Part shown: in pieces, positions 1 through 9,934 of the stretch
How the letters are laid out: the number at the start of each line of letters is the position of its first letter
Numbering within the stretch: position 1 is the stretch's first letter
Assembly: GCA_905221605.1 (NCBI GenBank)
Contig: CAJNDS010000042.1
Span: 110,001 to 174,000 of the forward strand
Reading direction: 5' to 3'
DNA: 64,000 nucleotides
Source: Symbiodinium natans
Lineage: Eukaryota; Sar; Dinophyceae; Suessiales; Symbiodiniaceae
The notes under the pieces: model-generated
What the model was told of the DNA's origin: nothing
Databases searched by the model: none
The model's input: only the letters and a program-made list of their open reading frames with translations
Position numbers and translations under genes: made by a program

Positions 1-370
1 CCGGCAAATTGGCGTCCCAAAACAACCACAATCCTATTCAGACTTGTGCAGGCCCCTGAGCCGTGACATTGATCCCGCCTCCCCCACCCCCCCCCCTTCC
101 CCACCGCGCCTTTGCAAACGAGCCTTCGCCGATCGTGGCCCCTGTTCAGCTGCAGGTAAGGCCAGGACATGGAGCTGTAAGCTCAAGCTGGGCTTGGCAA
201 ACCAAAGAAGCAGCAAAGGCCCCCGCCTAAGGTGTAGTCTCTGAGAGCAGCTGCCTGCGATGCAAAAAAGCCCTGACTCCCCCCCCCCGGCTCAACATGA
301 AAAGAAGGTTTTGGGCCATTGGTCACTACGCGTTGTTCGGGGCGGGAGGAACGGTTTCGCCGACAGAGGG

Positions 371-394
371 GCGGGGGGGGGGGGGGGGGGGGGG
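371..394. repeat. Poly-G run
   Basis: Run of about 24 G. Shorter runs occur at the matching site in U2 (17,325-17,344) and at 2,079-2,090, 18,971-18,984 and 40,757-40,774. Poly-C runs are at 3,473-3,483 and 12,778-12,787. Confidence 0.85.
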
Positions 395-919
395 AAACAT
401 ACTGTAAAGGTGTAAAGCGGCAGAGGCGAACCTCACTGTAATGGAGACTGCACCTGCTGACCCAGGACATAAGAAGCGCTTCTTTGAGGCTCCTTGCGAC
501 GAAGCCCCAGCTTGTTGCTTCAGTTGTGTTGGTATTCTTTGTGTGCTTTCTGCTGCTCCTTGTGACTGGTGTCCTCATGCGTTCTCCACCTTCGCTTCGT
601 GTCATCCTTGCAGTCACAACGCTTACTGAGCTTCGATTCCGCAGTCGTGTAGACTTGTGACTTGACCAACACTCCATACTGCGGCGAGCAGGCGATCCGC
701 ATCGAAAGGAAACGGCAATGGAAAGGAAGATGGACACGAAGGATCGAAATGGAGCCTGGCCCTGAAATTGAAAGCATCAGAAGCGGAATGCCACTCGCAT
801 CACTGTGGGGTGGGGAGGTCCGCCTGGGTTGAAGCCGCAAGCCGAATTTCAAAATGAGCCCCACCTAAACCCATGACCCATGCAGCCTATGGCAACCGCC
901 CCGGCACGCATGTTCTTCT

Positions 920-1015
920 TGCATGGCCTGCGGATCTTGGCCTAGACCGACGAGCATCATCTGCTCCAGCTGCTCAAAGGTCTCAGACAATGCTTGGGGA
1001 CTCCGTTTCGAACAT
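920..1015 (-). CDS. Tail exon: EQLEQMM helical segment
   Basis: Minus-strand segment present three times: here, at 17,897-17,993 and at 41,194-41,290. The U2 copy reads VPEALSETFEQLEQMMLVG and ends GQDPQA; the U4 copy reads VPQALSEAFEQLEEMMLLG. This U1 copy lacks one base just before the ALSETFEQLEQ part, so its frame cannot be entered from the upstream end as in U2 and U4. It looks like an amphipathic helix. No family recognised. Confidence 0.55.
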
Positions 1016-4000
1016 GTTCAAGGGCTTGCTAACAGCAGCTGCCGGCACGCTTTGGGGGGGGACCCTTGGGGGACTTTGGGCTTTGAAGGGTTTGGGGTGG
1101 GAAGGGGCTGCGCTCTCGACGTTCAGCCGGGTTCCAGCTGAGGTTGGCGCCGAGGAGCGGACGCCTGCAGAAAGGCCACGGTGACCGTTACTCAGCCCCT
1201 TTTTAAGGGATGGACACAACATCACACGTGTTTCGCACAGCAGGGCGGCTTCAGGGGTTGGCGGCTGCAAGCGCGGCGCATCCGGAGGCAAAGGCAGACT
1301 GAAAGCACTGAGAGAGGGTATCTCTGGGGAGTTGCACAAGCCTCTGACTCATGGTCTTTTCTGGTTTCGGTCAGCTTTTCGATGTTCCGAGACGCACATG
1401 CTTTGAACTACTATTCAAACTTTTTACACCTTTTGAACCCTTAACCCTGAGACCCGGCACCTAGCAGAACTTGCAGCCGGTTCTCGAAGGCCAACTTCCA
1501 GGCCCCGACGTCCTCCGTGGAGGGTCAGGGTGGAAGGGATCTCTTCGGGGGCGCGTTGGCAAACGGGGCTGAGAAGAATGAAGACGGGGAAGAGTTCGAG
1601 GCCCTGAGGCGTTGCGGGGTTCCGGCGCGGAGGGTCTACGAGTCTACATCCTGAATAGGGGACCTACAGTGGCACCGCCCTGGGCTATTGGCGGGCTGTG
1701 CGTCCAAGGGATTCAGGGTGTACGGCGCCTGATTAGCCGAAGCTCTTGAAGTCACACCAAGGATCATCACCCATCCTCCGCCTTTCTTCCTCTGCTGCCC
1801 TCTCTGGGTACTGCTTGGGGCGTGTGGGCCCTGGCTCGGTGAGATGCCAGCTCGAAATCTGAGCTCATCCCGTCCTCCTGTTACGTCTAATAAGATCGAA
1901 AGTCCCCAAAGCTCAAAAAGTTTTAAGCCCCCCTCCCCCAAAAACACGCAGAAGACCTTAACTCCAAACCCGACCCTGGCCCTCACCCAAAACAAAAATG
2001 GAAGGCTGCAGGCCGGCCTTCCGAGGTTTAGAGGCGACGTTCAGAGCGGCAACCTAGACAGCGGAGCCACAACCCGGGGGGGGGGGGGGGCCTTCCGGGC
2101 GCTCTCCGGGCGCTCTCCAATAGGCTTGGGAGGGTTGGAGGCGCGCGAGGATTGGTCCCAGACTTGGGTGTGTGGGCCATGGGACTCCTGCTTTGGTCCA
2201 AGGCCTGACATGGCCCCGAAGCCCATTTCAGCAGCTTCAAGCGCTTAGGTGTTTTCGAAGGTCTGGGGTTGACAGCCTCTTGCGGCCCTACGCGTTCATG
2301 GCTTCGAGCTTTTGGGCATGCTTAGGGCTCAGGGTGGCCCAGAGCTGCAATCGAATCCGATGGCCCTGCTCCACCAGTTGGGACTACAGTGTGCACCGGT
2401 TACGCAGGGTGCCTTTTGGGCTCGGGCGGGCTGAGGCTGCAGGGACAACCAAACACGAAGCGCGCACATGTCTACATGGTGAGCCTCACGACGAAGGCGC
2501 TCGCCTCTAGCTATCTTGACGCAGGAGCGCCCGCTGTATTGGAACCAGGATCAGCAGACGACCCGAATCACCCGCCAAGTGGATGCGCCGCGCTGAGCCC
2601 CAACACTAAACTTCTAAACCCCATGTACCGCAGCGGGGCGCGCCAGGATCGGTTTCCAGTTGCTCTTGGTCATCTGCAGCCCTGGGTTCCTGGCTCAAGG
2701 CACAGCAGAGCTGTCGAAACCGACAAGACAAAGCCTCAACGCTGGACCCTTGCAAGGCCCTGAGCCTCCCAAAGCCAGAAGCTCAACCCTCTAACTCCCC
2801 AAAAACCTCGACACCAAGTTCCGGCCGCCCGAGCAGCTCTAGGCCTCTAAGGGCTCGAAGGGCTTCGGGGATTTAGGGGGTTTGGGCTGTCAGGCCTGCA
2901 AGATGTTCTCGGTCTTTCGACGCTGAAGTGAGAGATTGAGCCGCCACAAGTCCGGAAGCAAAAGGTCAGCAGCCTACACTTTGTTGACAAGGGTGCTAGC
3001 GCAGCCGGGCGATGAGCCTTTGGGCTGCATGGCCGCCTTCAGATAATTTTCTGAACGCCCCCCAAGCAGAAACGTGGCAGCTCGGACCGCGTCAGCAGCG
3101 CGTCGACGTTCTCCATGGCGGAATCACAGATCTGTCGCAGGCTGAAGTGGGGAAAGCACTTTGGACTTTCCACGGACCTATCTTCGCTGGGTGCCCCTAA
3201 ACCCTGAGAGCAGCGCTCAGCTCTGGAACTGAACGCGCGGGAGAAGAACAGAACTCATAGACCCGAAAAAGGGGGTAGTAGTTCTTGAATTTCTTTCAGC
3301 GCCCCATTTTGACACAGAAAACAACCTGATCCGGCCTCCGTTTTGTAGTCGGTCAGGGGCAGCACCTGTGTCAGCCTTGAAGTCAGGATCTCGGGGGGCT
3401 CAGGGCGGGCGTTGCTCAGGGCGGGTGCAGGCTTTCGCTTTCAAGCTAAGATGAGGGGCCGGGCAAGGCTACCCCCCCCCCCCCAAACTTCCGCCCGAAA
3501 TCTTATTCTCAAGAGCTTCCAGGGAGCAGCTGGCTGACCTCGTCTCCCAGGGCCTGCCAGGACATAACTTGATGGGGGTGGAACCCTCACCCCCTAAAGC
3601 CCAACCCCCGAAGCAGCTGCTGAGTGGCGCCCCTTGGGCCCGTTGCCTGAAGTCCATCCGGGACTTCAAGCCCCGACATCCCCCAACCCTGCAAAGTTGA
3701 CCTCCAAACCCTACATTCCCAGATCCCAGATTGCCAGAAGAGGCCCTCCCAGCTCAAGGCCCCCAAGACCGAACACCGCTGACGTCCAAGATACAGCAAA
3801 ATCGGCACCAAAACATCCCCAACACATCCCAGCACCAACACACACACACACACACACTCTCTCTCTCTCACTCACTCACTCACCCACTCACTGACTCACT
3901 GACTCACTCACTGACTCACTGACTCACTGACTCACTGACTCACTGACTCACTGACTCACTGACTCACTGACTCACTGACTCACTCTCTCTCTCTCTCTCT

Positions 4001-4222
4001 CTCTCTCTGCACGCATGCCCTCCCCCCCCCAAGGAGGAGGCCGCCCCGAAGGGCGCGCAACGTCCCAAGATCCGCTGAAGACGGCTCAGTGGTATTCACT
4101 GGGCTGTGGTTTGAGGGTCTCTCTGTCTCTCTCTCTCTATGCAAGGCCCCCCCGAAAGGGAGCCGCCCCTCCCTCTCTCTCTTCTTCTTCCTTCTTTGTT
4201 TTTTTTCTTCCTCCCTCCCTCT

Positions 4223-4281
<59 letters not shown>

Positions 4282-6171
4282 CATTCACACCTTTTGCACC
4301 TGCCTGCGGTTTCCTCCGAAACCGCTTCAGAAGGCGACTCATGGAGAGCTTCCTGGATCGTCGCGGGCTTCGGGCTGAGGAGAGTGCAGGGCTTCAACGA
4401 GGGCCTTCGGGGCAATCGCGGCTCAGGAGTTCAAAGCCTTAAGTGGCGTTTACGGAGTCTACAGGCCTTCGGAGTGGTCCTCCGAAAAAGGGTTCAGGAC
4501 AGCGGGGCCTTTGAGGCTTCAAACTTCGAGGGTACACAAATGGCACGATGGGCCAGCGGCCAACCACTTGAGAGTGGCTTTTGAAGCAGAGCTCGGATGT
4601 TCTTCTGGGATCGAAGGAAGCATAGGAAGCCTGTGTTTCGATACGGAACGGACCCACAACCCAAAACGATGCCTCCTTCCCCCTCCTAAGCCCTGAAATG
4701 TCCTGAACACACTTTCAAGCCGTGACAACACCATGAACTCTCAACCCCCCCGAACCTCCCCAAACCCTGCTGCCGTGCGCCTGCTGCAATTGATCAAGAG
4801 ATCCTCCCCAAGCGTCTCGGGTTGAGGGGTGCTGTCGCGTGACCCACCTACCCTGAAATCATGAACTGTTGCAAGCAGCTCACTTGCCAAAGAGTGAGGA
4901 TTTAATGGCCGATTTTCCGCAACACCTCAGGACCCTGTCTCCGCTTACGTGGACAGCACAGTACAGTCCTGGCCTCTACACTCAAAACCCCTTGAGCCCG
5001 GAAGCCTACTCATACAGCAACCCCGCACCATGGAAAACGCGCGGAGCCCCAAACCCCCATACCTTCAAGCGCACATCCCGAAACGGTTCAAGGAGGGGGT
5101 TCAAGAAGGGGAAGGGGGGCCCAGGCCTCGTCGAAGTCTGTTTGCGCGAAAAGGCCTTTGGCTGGGGTCACCGCGCAGACTCGCCCGACCCCTGCCACAT
5201 GGAATAAAGCCCCTTTGCGCTGAGCATTCAGGAGATCTGGCAGAAGACCGAAACACCCCGCTTGGAGAGGCTCAGAGGCCCGGTCCGCCACCTGCCGTTC
5301 CCACCAGGCCGAGCGGCCTCGATTTTGGGCGAGTTTGGGGAGGCTCCAAACTGTGCGTTGGGGTTTCGGGCAGTTCGGGGGGCGCTCTAGCAAGGAAGAA
5401 GGCCAAAGGCTCTGATCCTGTCAGCCAAGGCCGGCGCCCCTGCCACGACTCACCCTGGCCGCATTCGGGTTAGTAGGAGGGGGGGGTGGGGGTGGCGGCA
5501 TCTGAAACCTTGGTCCAGCTCGGCGTATGGGGCTTGGGGTCCCGGGTCCCGCGCACGTACTTGTGGTGCCGTGGGCGTGAGGTCCGGAGAGCTGTACACA
5601 GTTCAAAAGCGAATCGGCGAAGCTCCGCCGGAGATGAAAGCCCATCTTGGTGCGTGGAGTCCCTAATCGCCCAAAGGCCCCTCTAAGCCACTATCCGCCC
5701 GGGCAAAGAAAACAGCGAGCTGTCCCTCTTTTCGCGGCTTGCCCGAGAAACTGCCCTTCCAAGCACCCCAAAAGCCGAGCCGTAAACCACGAAGCACGAA
5801 CGCCGCAGATCCAACGGACCAGGGCTTGCGGGGTGTTCGGGTGTAGCCATAGGGCTGCTTGGGGCTTCGGGGTGCTTATCAGGTTTAGGGTTTAGGGTTT
5901 AGGGCTAGGGTCCAGCATGGCAGCAACTTCGCTGCCTGGTCCACGCGGTTGCAAATATTCTGGACAGCACCTGCTGCATCGCATGCATCGCTCTGAACGC
6001 CTAAATTTTACACCCGCAGACTCGCAAATCTCTCGCCTATAGGGCTTGGGGCTTGGGGTGTAGGCCCACCAGAAGAACGATGCCCTTAGCTCAAGAAGAT
6101 TCTGGAAGCATGCAAGCAGAACTGCAGAACCCTCTCCAGCAAGAGCCTTCAGCTCAGGCACGCAACAGCAT

Positions 6172-6215
<44 letters not shown>

Positions 6216-8475
6216 CGTCAGAGACAACAGTTAAAAATGACACCGACATCCGACCCCCCTGACCCGAGTGCGGGAAGCCTGCATCCAACATTCCACAACG
6301 AAAACAAAGCAAAACTCCCAAGCCAAAGCTGGAATAACCCGGCATCTGTGAAGTTGACCCATGCATTTGCCCACCGCAGTACGAGTACTCAAGATTCCCA
6401 AACCCAGCCGTGAACGATCAGACATGTCCTATTCATCCCCGGAATCCGCGTGACTTCGGCTTCGGGGAAATTCGGGGCGCTGCTGCTTCGGCCTGCGACA
6501 AGAGCATCCTGGGGAGGCTCCTGTGCTTTTGTGGCTTGCTGTCGTTCTTGACAGCAGGCGCCTAGCATACGCTCCTACGGCCCAAAGACTGCTACAGCGG
6601 CAGCTCTTCCAGAATAGAAACCGCAGGCGACAAACTATTGGTCAATACAGTCTTGCGGGTAGAGTCAGAGAGGTGTGAGGGCCAATATCCCTAGCAACAC
6701 AGTTAGCTGGCAATAGCATGCTGTAGTGCAGTCAAGCCCAGCACATCGCAACTGAACGAAGAAAACACGGGTTTGCAAAAGAATGCTGATACAAATGTCC
6801 CCAGGCAAGCGCTGCTTCTGCAAGCCCTTAAACCCTAAGCTACCCAAAAGTGAGCAGCAGCTACTCAAAACTGCTCGAACCAGCATAGCCAGCTGACTCT
6901 TACTTGCGCCATGTGACAAGCAGCAGCCAGTCTGATGCTGCTCGTATGGGCCGAGCTACGCCTATACCTCAAACCTGCCACATTGGCAGCGTGCACACTG
7001 GCAACTCAAGATAGAGAACGACCCGCCTGCCAACGTCAATCCCAAACCCCCTCAGAATTCAACATTCAACCCCCTGAGACCCAGAACGTAGACGGACCCT
7101 ATATCGTCGCTAAATGCACAAAACCCCCCGCTCCGAGGAGTCTGGGGCAGCTGTCGCCGCACGGCGATCGGCGCGTCGCCGGCGCATTCGTTGGACCACG
7201 CCCTCAGACACTCGTCTGGGCGCTAAGCGTTTGGGGGGGGAGTCAAGGCATGAGACTTGGGGTTGCGCACTGCCCTCGAACCTTGAACCATCTTTAACCC
7301 CTAAATCTCTCTTCTCTCTTTGTGCATCGAGGCTTCAAGAGCCCTCAGAGACTTGTCTGGGCATTAACCGTTGGGCAGCTCAGAGTTGGCCGGGGGGGAT
7401 GGAGTCAAGGCATGAGACTTGGGGTTGAGCACACTGCGCACCCAACATGATCCAGATTTGTATATGCTGCTGTCCGAAGCCCAAGAGCCCTCGAACCTGA
7501 AATTCATCTTAAACCCCTAAATCTCCGATCTCTCTTCCTCTCCTTATGCAGGGAGGCTTCAAGACGAAGCCTGACTCGCCCGAGATGTTCCATTCAACCC
7601 GTTGAAACCGACAGCATACCCCTTCTTCTTTCTGGGCTCAGGGTTTGAAGACTTGAACGGCCAGCTCCAAATGCAAAGCCATATAGCCACATAGCCGCAT
7701 AGCCGCATAGCCCTATGGAGCCGAATGAAAACTCTCAGTCCAAGCCCTAAAAGATAGCACAAGCCCCGAGAGAACTAAGATCGGCGCCTGTATGCACTGT
7801 GCGCCCCGGCACCCCGGCATGAAGGGGGCCTGGCAATTATTGGGGTTTTATAGGCTATAGGGTGTTCCGAGAGACTGAGGTCAGGGATGCTTCTTCAGCT
7901 TTCATGACCTATGGCCCAACGGCTGCCATGTCTGGATAAAACTCGAATCTCGGGGAACTTGCAAGGGCCGGGGTTCAAGATTCTCCGGTCGTAGAACTCC
8001 CAAGGCTTGTAGGGCATTTACAAGTTCAGAGGCTTGAGATGCCGGGTCCACGTCTTCCTGCCAGGAGGACTTGGCGTTTGAATCTACGGTGACTCAGCCC
8101 CGAAGGCTTGCTTGCAACGTCTCCCCACGGCGCTTCAGCACGACCCCGTCCAGCCATGAAACCCTGGAACTCCTGGAACCCTAAACGAGTGTAAACCCCT
8201 ACCAACTAAATGTGGCCTTGACGCCAGCTGAACAAGAATTCGTTTAAGGCTCTGGGGATTGCGGTTTTACAGATGGCTTTGAAGGTTTCAAGCGTGGACG
8301 GACGCGACCTGCGCCTCGTCGTCACGCTGCTGGACCGACATGGCGAATCAAAAGGGCTATAAAAATTTGGTGTCTGCTGTTGAGGACTCGGTGGTGTTCT
8401 GCAATGTGTTTGAAGACGTCCAGCGGGTTGATATTCAGGCTGGTCGCATGTTCTGACGTGCACACAGCAGCACGA
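920..8475 (-). CDS. U1 tail-exon block (helical, unknown function)
   Basis: About a dozen short minus-strand segments whose amino-acid frames survive between diverged copies U1, U2, U4 and U5, while the surrounding DNA differs in length and sequence. I treat them as exons. In transcript order they are near 8,300-8,475, 7,540-7,593, 7,118-7,205, 6,430-6,510, 5,912-5,985, 5,560-5,625, 5,122-5,160, 4,290-4,355, 3,500-3,560, 3,060-3,163, 2,470-2,555, 2,293-2,370, 1,450-1,535 and 920-1,015. Many are predicted helical, rich in Leu, Glu and Arg. They lie downstream of the kinase exons in the same orientation, so they may be the C-terminal part of the same very intron-rich gene. I recognise no domain. 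Confidence 0.5.
1450..1535 (-). CDS. Tail exon: EDVGAWKLAFENRLQ segment
   Basis: Reads EDVGAWKLAFENRLQ followed by LLGAGS on the minus strand. Copies at 18,370-18,450 (U2) and 41,735-41,815 (U4; KVAFENRLQAVLGAG). The other two frames are not conserved as protein. No recognised domain; probably helical. Confidence 0.55.
2293..2370 (-). CDS. Tail exon: GHRIRLQLWATLSPKHAQK segment
   Basis: Follows a plausible AG-G acceptor at the right edge and reads GHRIRLQLWATLSPKHAQK, then LEAMNA and a stop in this copy. U2 copy at 19,188-19,265 is identical. U4 copy at 42,608-42,690 reads GHRIRLQLRDTLSPKHDQK and stays open further, to a stop near 42,555. Basic, helical; function unknown. Confidence 0.55.
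2470..2555 (-). CDS. Tail exon: VKIARGERLRREA segment
   Basis: Reads FQYSGRSCVKIARGERLRRE on the minus strand; U2 copy at 19,365-19,450. The U4 copy at 42,780-42,865 reads FQYGGRSFVKIASGERLRRE. Frame and length are preserved despite many silent and conservative changes. Confidence 0.5.
3060..3163 (-). CDS. Tail exon: ICDSAMENVDALL segment
   Basis: Preceded on the minus strand by a pyrimidine-rich tract and candidate acceptors, then reads ICDSAMENVDALLTRSELP. Copies at 19,950-20,055 (U2) and 43,248-43,365 (U4). It is among the best conserved segments of the unit. No recognised domain. Confidence 0.55.
3500..3560 (-). CDS. Tail exon: DEVSQLL segment
   Basis: Reads MSWQALGDEVSQLLPGS here and in U2 (20,392-20,460), MSWEALKDEVSQLLLGS in U4 (43,806-43,870) and GDEVSQLLLGS in U3 (31,735-31,800). 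A stop follows after two more codons in all copies, so this may be a terminal exon or the donor may lie at the end of the motif. It is present even in the truncated U3. Confidence 0.5.
3837..4011. repeat. CA/CT and CTGACTCA microsatellite (U1)
   Basis: CACA run, CTCT run, then an 8-bp CTGACTCA repeat of about 12 copies (to 3,981), then a CT run. It lies between the DEVSQLL and HESP exons, so it would be intronic. Counterparts: 20,722-20,912 (U2) and 44,228-44,625 (U4, expanded to CACTCT, ACTAC and CTTT variants). Confidence 0.9.
4225..4281. repeat. Long (CT)n tract (U1)
   Basis: About 28 CT repeats just right of the HESP exon on the plus map, so 3' of it in transcript direction. U2 counterparts at 21,121-21,145 and 21,571-21,631 flank the 400-bp insert; U4 at 44,570-44,595. 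Confidence 0.9.
4290..4355 (-). CDS. Tail exon: acidic HESP segment
   Basis: Reads IQEALHESPSEAVSEETAGR in U1. Copies at 21,640-21,710 (U2) and 44,722-44,795 (U4; IQEVLHESPFEAISEEAAGR). All lie just right of the long CT microsatellite. Acidic, probably disordered or helical. Confidence 0.45.
5883..5909. repeat. TTTAGGG seed inside the unit
   Basis: Three to four TTTAGGG units followed by CTAGGG next to a tail exon. The same seed is at 23,063-23,090 (U2), 46,314-46,341 (U4, broken) and 50,447-50,470 (U5), so it belonged to the ancestral unit. Confidence 0.85.
5912..5985 (-). CDS. Tail exon: AVENVCNRVDQAAKLL segment
   Basis: Four copies: here and in U2 (23,092-23,165; AGAVQNICNRVDQAAKLLP), in U4 (46,346-46,412; AVENVCNRVDQAAKLL) and in U5 (50,470-50,541; AVEKIRNLVEQAAKLLAA). 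The changes keep a helical heptad character. A short TTTAGGG seed (5,883-5,909) sits directly beside it in each copy. Confidence 0.55.
6173..6218. repeat. (GA)n tract
   Basis: GAGA microsatellite in U1; counterparts 23,352-23,399 (U2), 46,599-46,645 (U4) and 50,669-50,688 (U5, eroded). Confidence 0.85.
7118..7205 (-). CDS. Tail exon: SNECA...RRQLPQTPR segment
   Basis: Reads SNECAGDAPIAVRRQLPQTP in U1 and U2 (24,285-24,365), SNECAADAPIAVRRELPQTP in U4 (47,570-47,655) and SNEFAADQPIVAQRQLLQNP in U5 (51,545-51,640). Length is constant in all four copies. No recognised family. Confidence 0.55.
7540..7593 (-). CDS. Tail exon: MEHLGRVRLRLEASLH segment
   Basis: Reads MEHLGRVRLRLEASLHKE on the minus strand; U2 identical (24,701-24,754). 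The U4 copy has PGQVRLCLEASIHKE (47,840-47,890) and U5 MEHLGRVWLRLEASLH followed by a stop (51,820-51,865). It could contain a start Met, but the position inside the block argues for an internal exon. Confidence 0.45.
8300..8475 (-). CDS. Tail exon: NINPLDVFKHIAEHHRVL segment
   Basis: Open minus-strand stretch reading SLNINPLDVFKHIAEHHRVL, then NSRHQIF and on to a stop near 8,320. Copies: U2 25,412-25,585; U4 48,600-48,780 (PLDVFKHIAEHHRVL). Eroded versions are in U1 near 10,800-10,930 (stops inside), U3 33,890-33,990 (stop after LDV-like part) and U5 54,040-54,110. It lies between the kinase exons and the rest of the tail. Confidence 0.5.
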
Positions 8476-8767
8476 AGAAGTACGTTCGAGCCTGGAGCGG
8501 TCGCTAGCCTTTAGAGGACAACGCTGCACTGTTCAAGCATGCACCTCTGTGCCCTGTCACTGCTGTCACCCGACGCTGGGGGGCAACAGTGCTAGCAGCT
8601 GCTTTTTTGGGAGTTCTTGATCGCAGGCCTGGCCTCTTTTGGAGGCGTAATGGCCATCGTTGTGCAATCGAATACTGTGCGAGGGCACAGTGGAGGCTAT
8701 CAAATGGCGCTCACATTCTGCTGTAGTGCTAGCGAAGCTCAGTTGAGCAAAGTGAGAACTCTATCTG

Positions 8768-8877
8768 TTAGCCTCCACTGTGTCCTCGCACAGTATTTGA
8801 TTGCACAACAATGGCCGTTACGGCGTAACGGCCATGGTTGTGCAATCGAATACGTCCGAGGGCACAGTGGAGGCTAA
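8768..8877. repeat. Fold-back palindrome P1
   Basis: About 54 bp followed by its near-exact reverse complement with a loop of about 3 nt (centre at 8,823). The arms are a piece of the unit running from GTAACGGCC to GTGGAGGCTAA. The same piece also occurs once in direct orientation at 8,645-8,700, so U1 has three alternating copies where U2 (25,760-25,820) has one. Confidence 0.9.
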
Positions 8878-9934
8878 CAAATGGCGCTCTCATTCTGCTC
8901 AACTGAACCTCAGGCCAGGTGAACACTGCCCAAACAGTCGCTCGCACTACACAGCAGAATAAATGGAGCTCAGAGTTTGACTCATCCCAAAAGCGGGGCA
9001 CCTGTCAAGATAAGAGAGGGATTGATAGTGTCAGTGGATCCAGATAGCCAAGCAAGTATGGGTGTTCTTAACTAAGTTGTTCGTGCAGAGCCTCAACTTG
9101 AACTGCTTAAGTTCAATTCTCGGGGCCTTGCGGTGAATGATGGTCTGAGGAAGCATGTCGCTTGCTCCAGGCCTATCCGGAACAGACAACATCTAAATGC
9201 TCAAGGTGCGAAGGGGCGCAAAGATTGCTACAACTCAGCTGGCTTGAAGTGGCAACAGAGCGAGATGGAGCTCTGACGCAGCCTCATGACCAAGTTTTCT
9301 CTGTTGCCCTCCTGCTTTAGCAGATTGCACATGGCACCGTAGGTTCCCAAAGATGGTCCCTTTTCGGGCACTTCTATGACGCTGCAATCTGATCATTCTG
9401 CACATTCTGCTCTCTGCAAAACTCCACAGGGAGTTCTGCTGGGATGGAGCTGCTTACAGAAAGGGCTTTGGATGAGTGCCATCCCTGAACTTGAAGCCAG
9501 GTGACACTGCCCCAAATCACTAGCACTGCTGCTACGACGACGAGGACGTGTACACTGCAACGTCGACCCTGAATACAAAGCAAGCGAGCCGGCAACAACC
9601 ATGGGAACCGTATCAACTCTCGCCGAGCGGCGACTCTTGTCCACGCACCAGGCATTCCTGAGAGAACGGACAGGCGGACTCGTTGTCTGGTCTCTGACGT
9701 GAGGCATAGCTAGGTTTGAGATTTGGCGCGCGCGCGCCTCCTGAGGCTGCTGCGCCCGGCGTGCCTCTGCGCCTCGTGCGTGTTCAAAAGTCTTCCCGAG
9801 TCCGGCGACAACAGAACTGGAACAAAAAAAGAGAGGGCGGGCTGTATCACGGCCGGCATCTCACACCGAGCTCCAAAAAGCCAACCAACACCCAGCAAAC
9901 ATCCAACAAATTCCAGCCCAAAATGGATTCCCAC

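Noticed and set aside
64-70. Prokaryotic or plasmid content
   Set aside because: No Shine-Dalgarno-led operons or long uninterrupted genes; introns and telomeric repeats show a nuclear genome.
3837-3985. CRISPR-like array
   Set aside because: The periodic CTGACTCA units have no spacers; this is a eukaryotic microsatellite.
6053-6262. Arg/Glu repeat protein in the GA tract
   Set aside because: It arises from the (GA)n microsatellite and differs in length between U1 and U2.
8206-8529. 107-codon minus-strand frame as a stand-alone gene
   Set aside because: The conserved frame among copies in this stretch is a different one (NINPLDVFKH); the 107-codon frame survives only between the near-identical U1 and U2.
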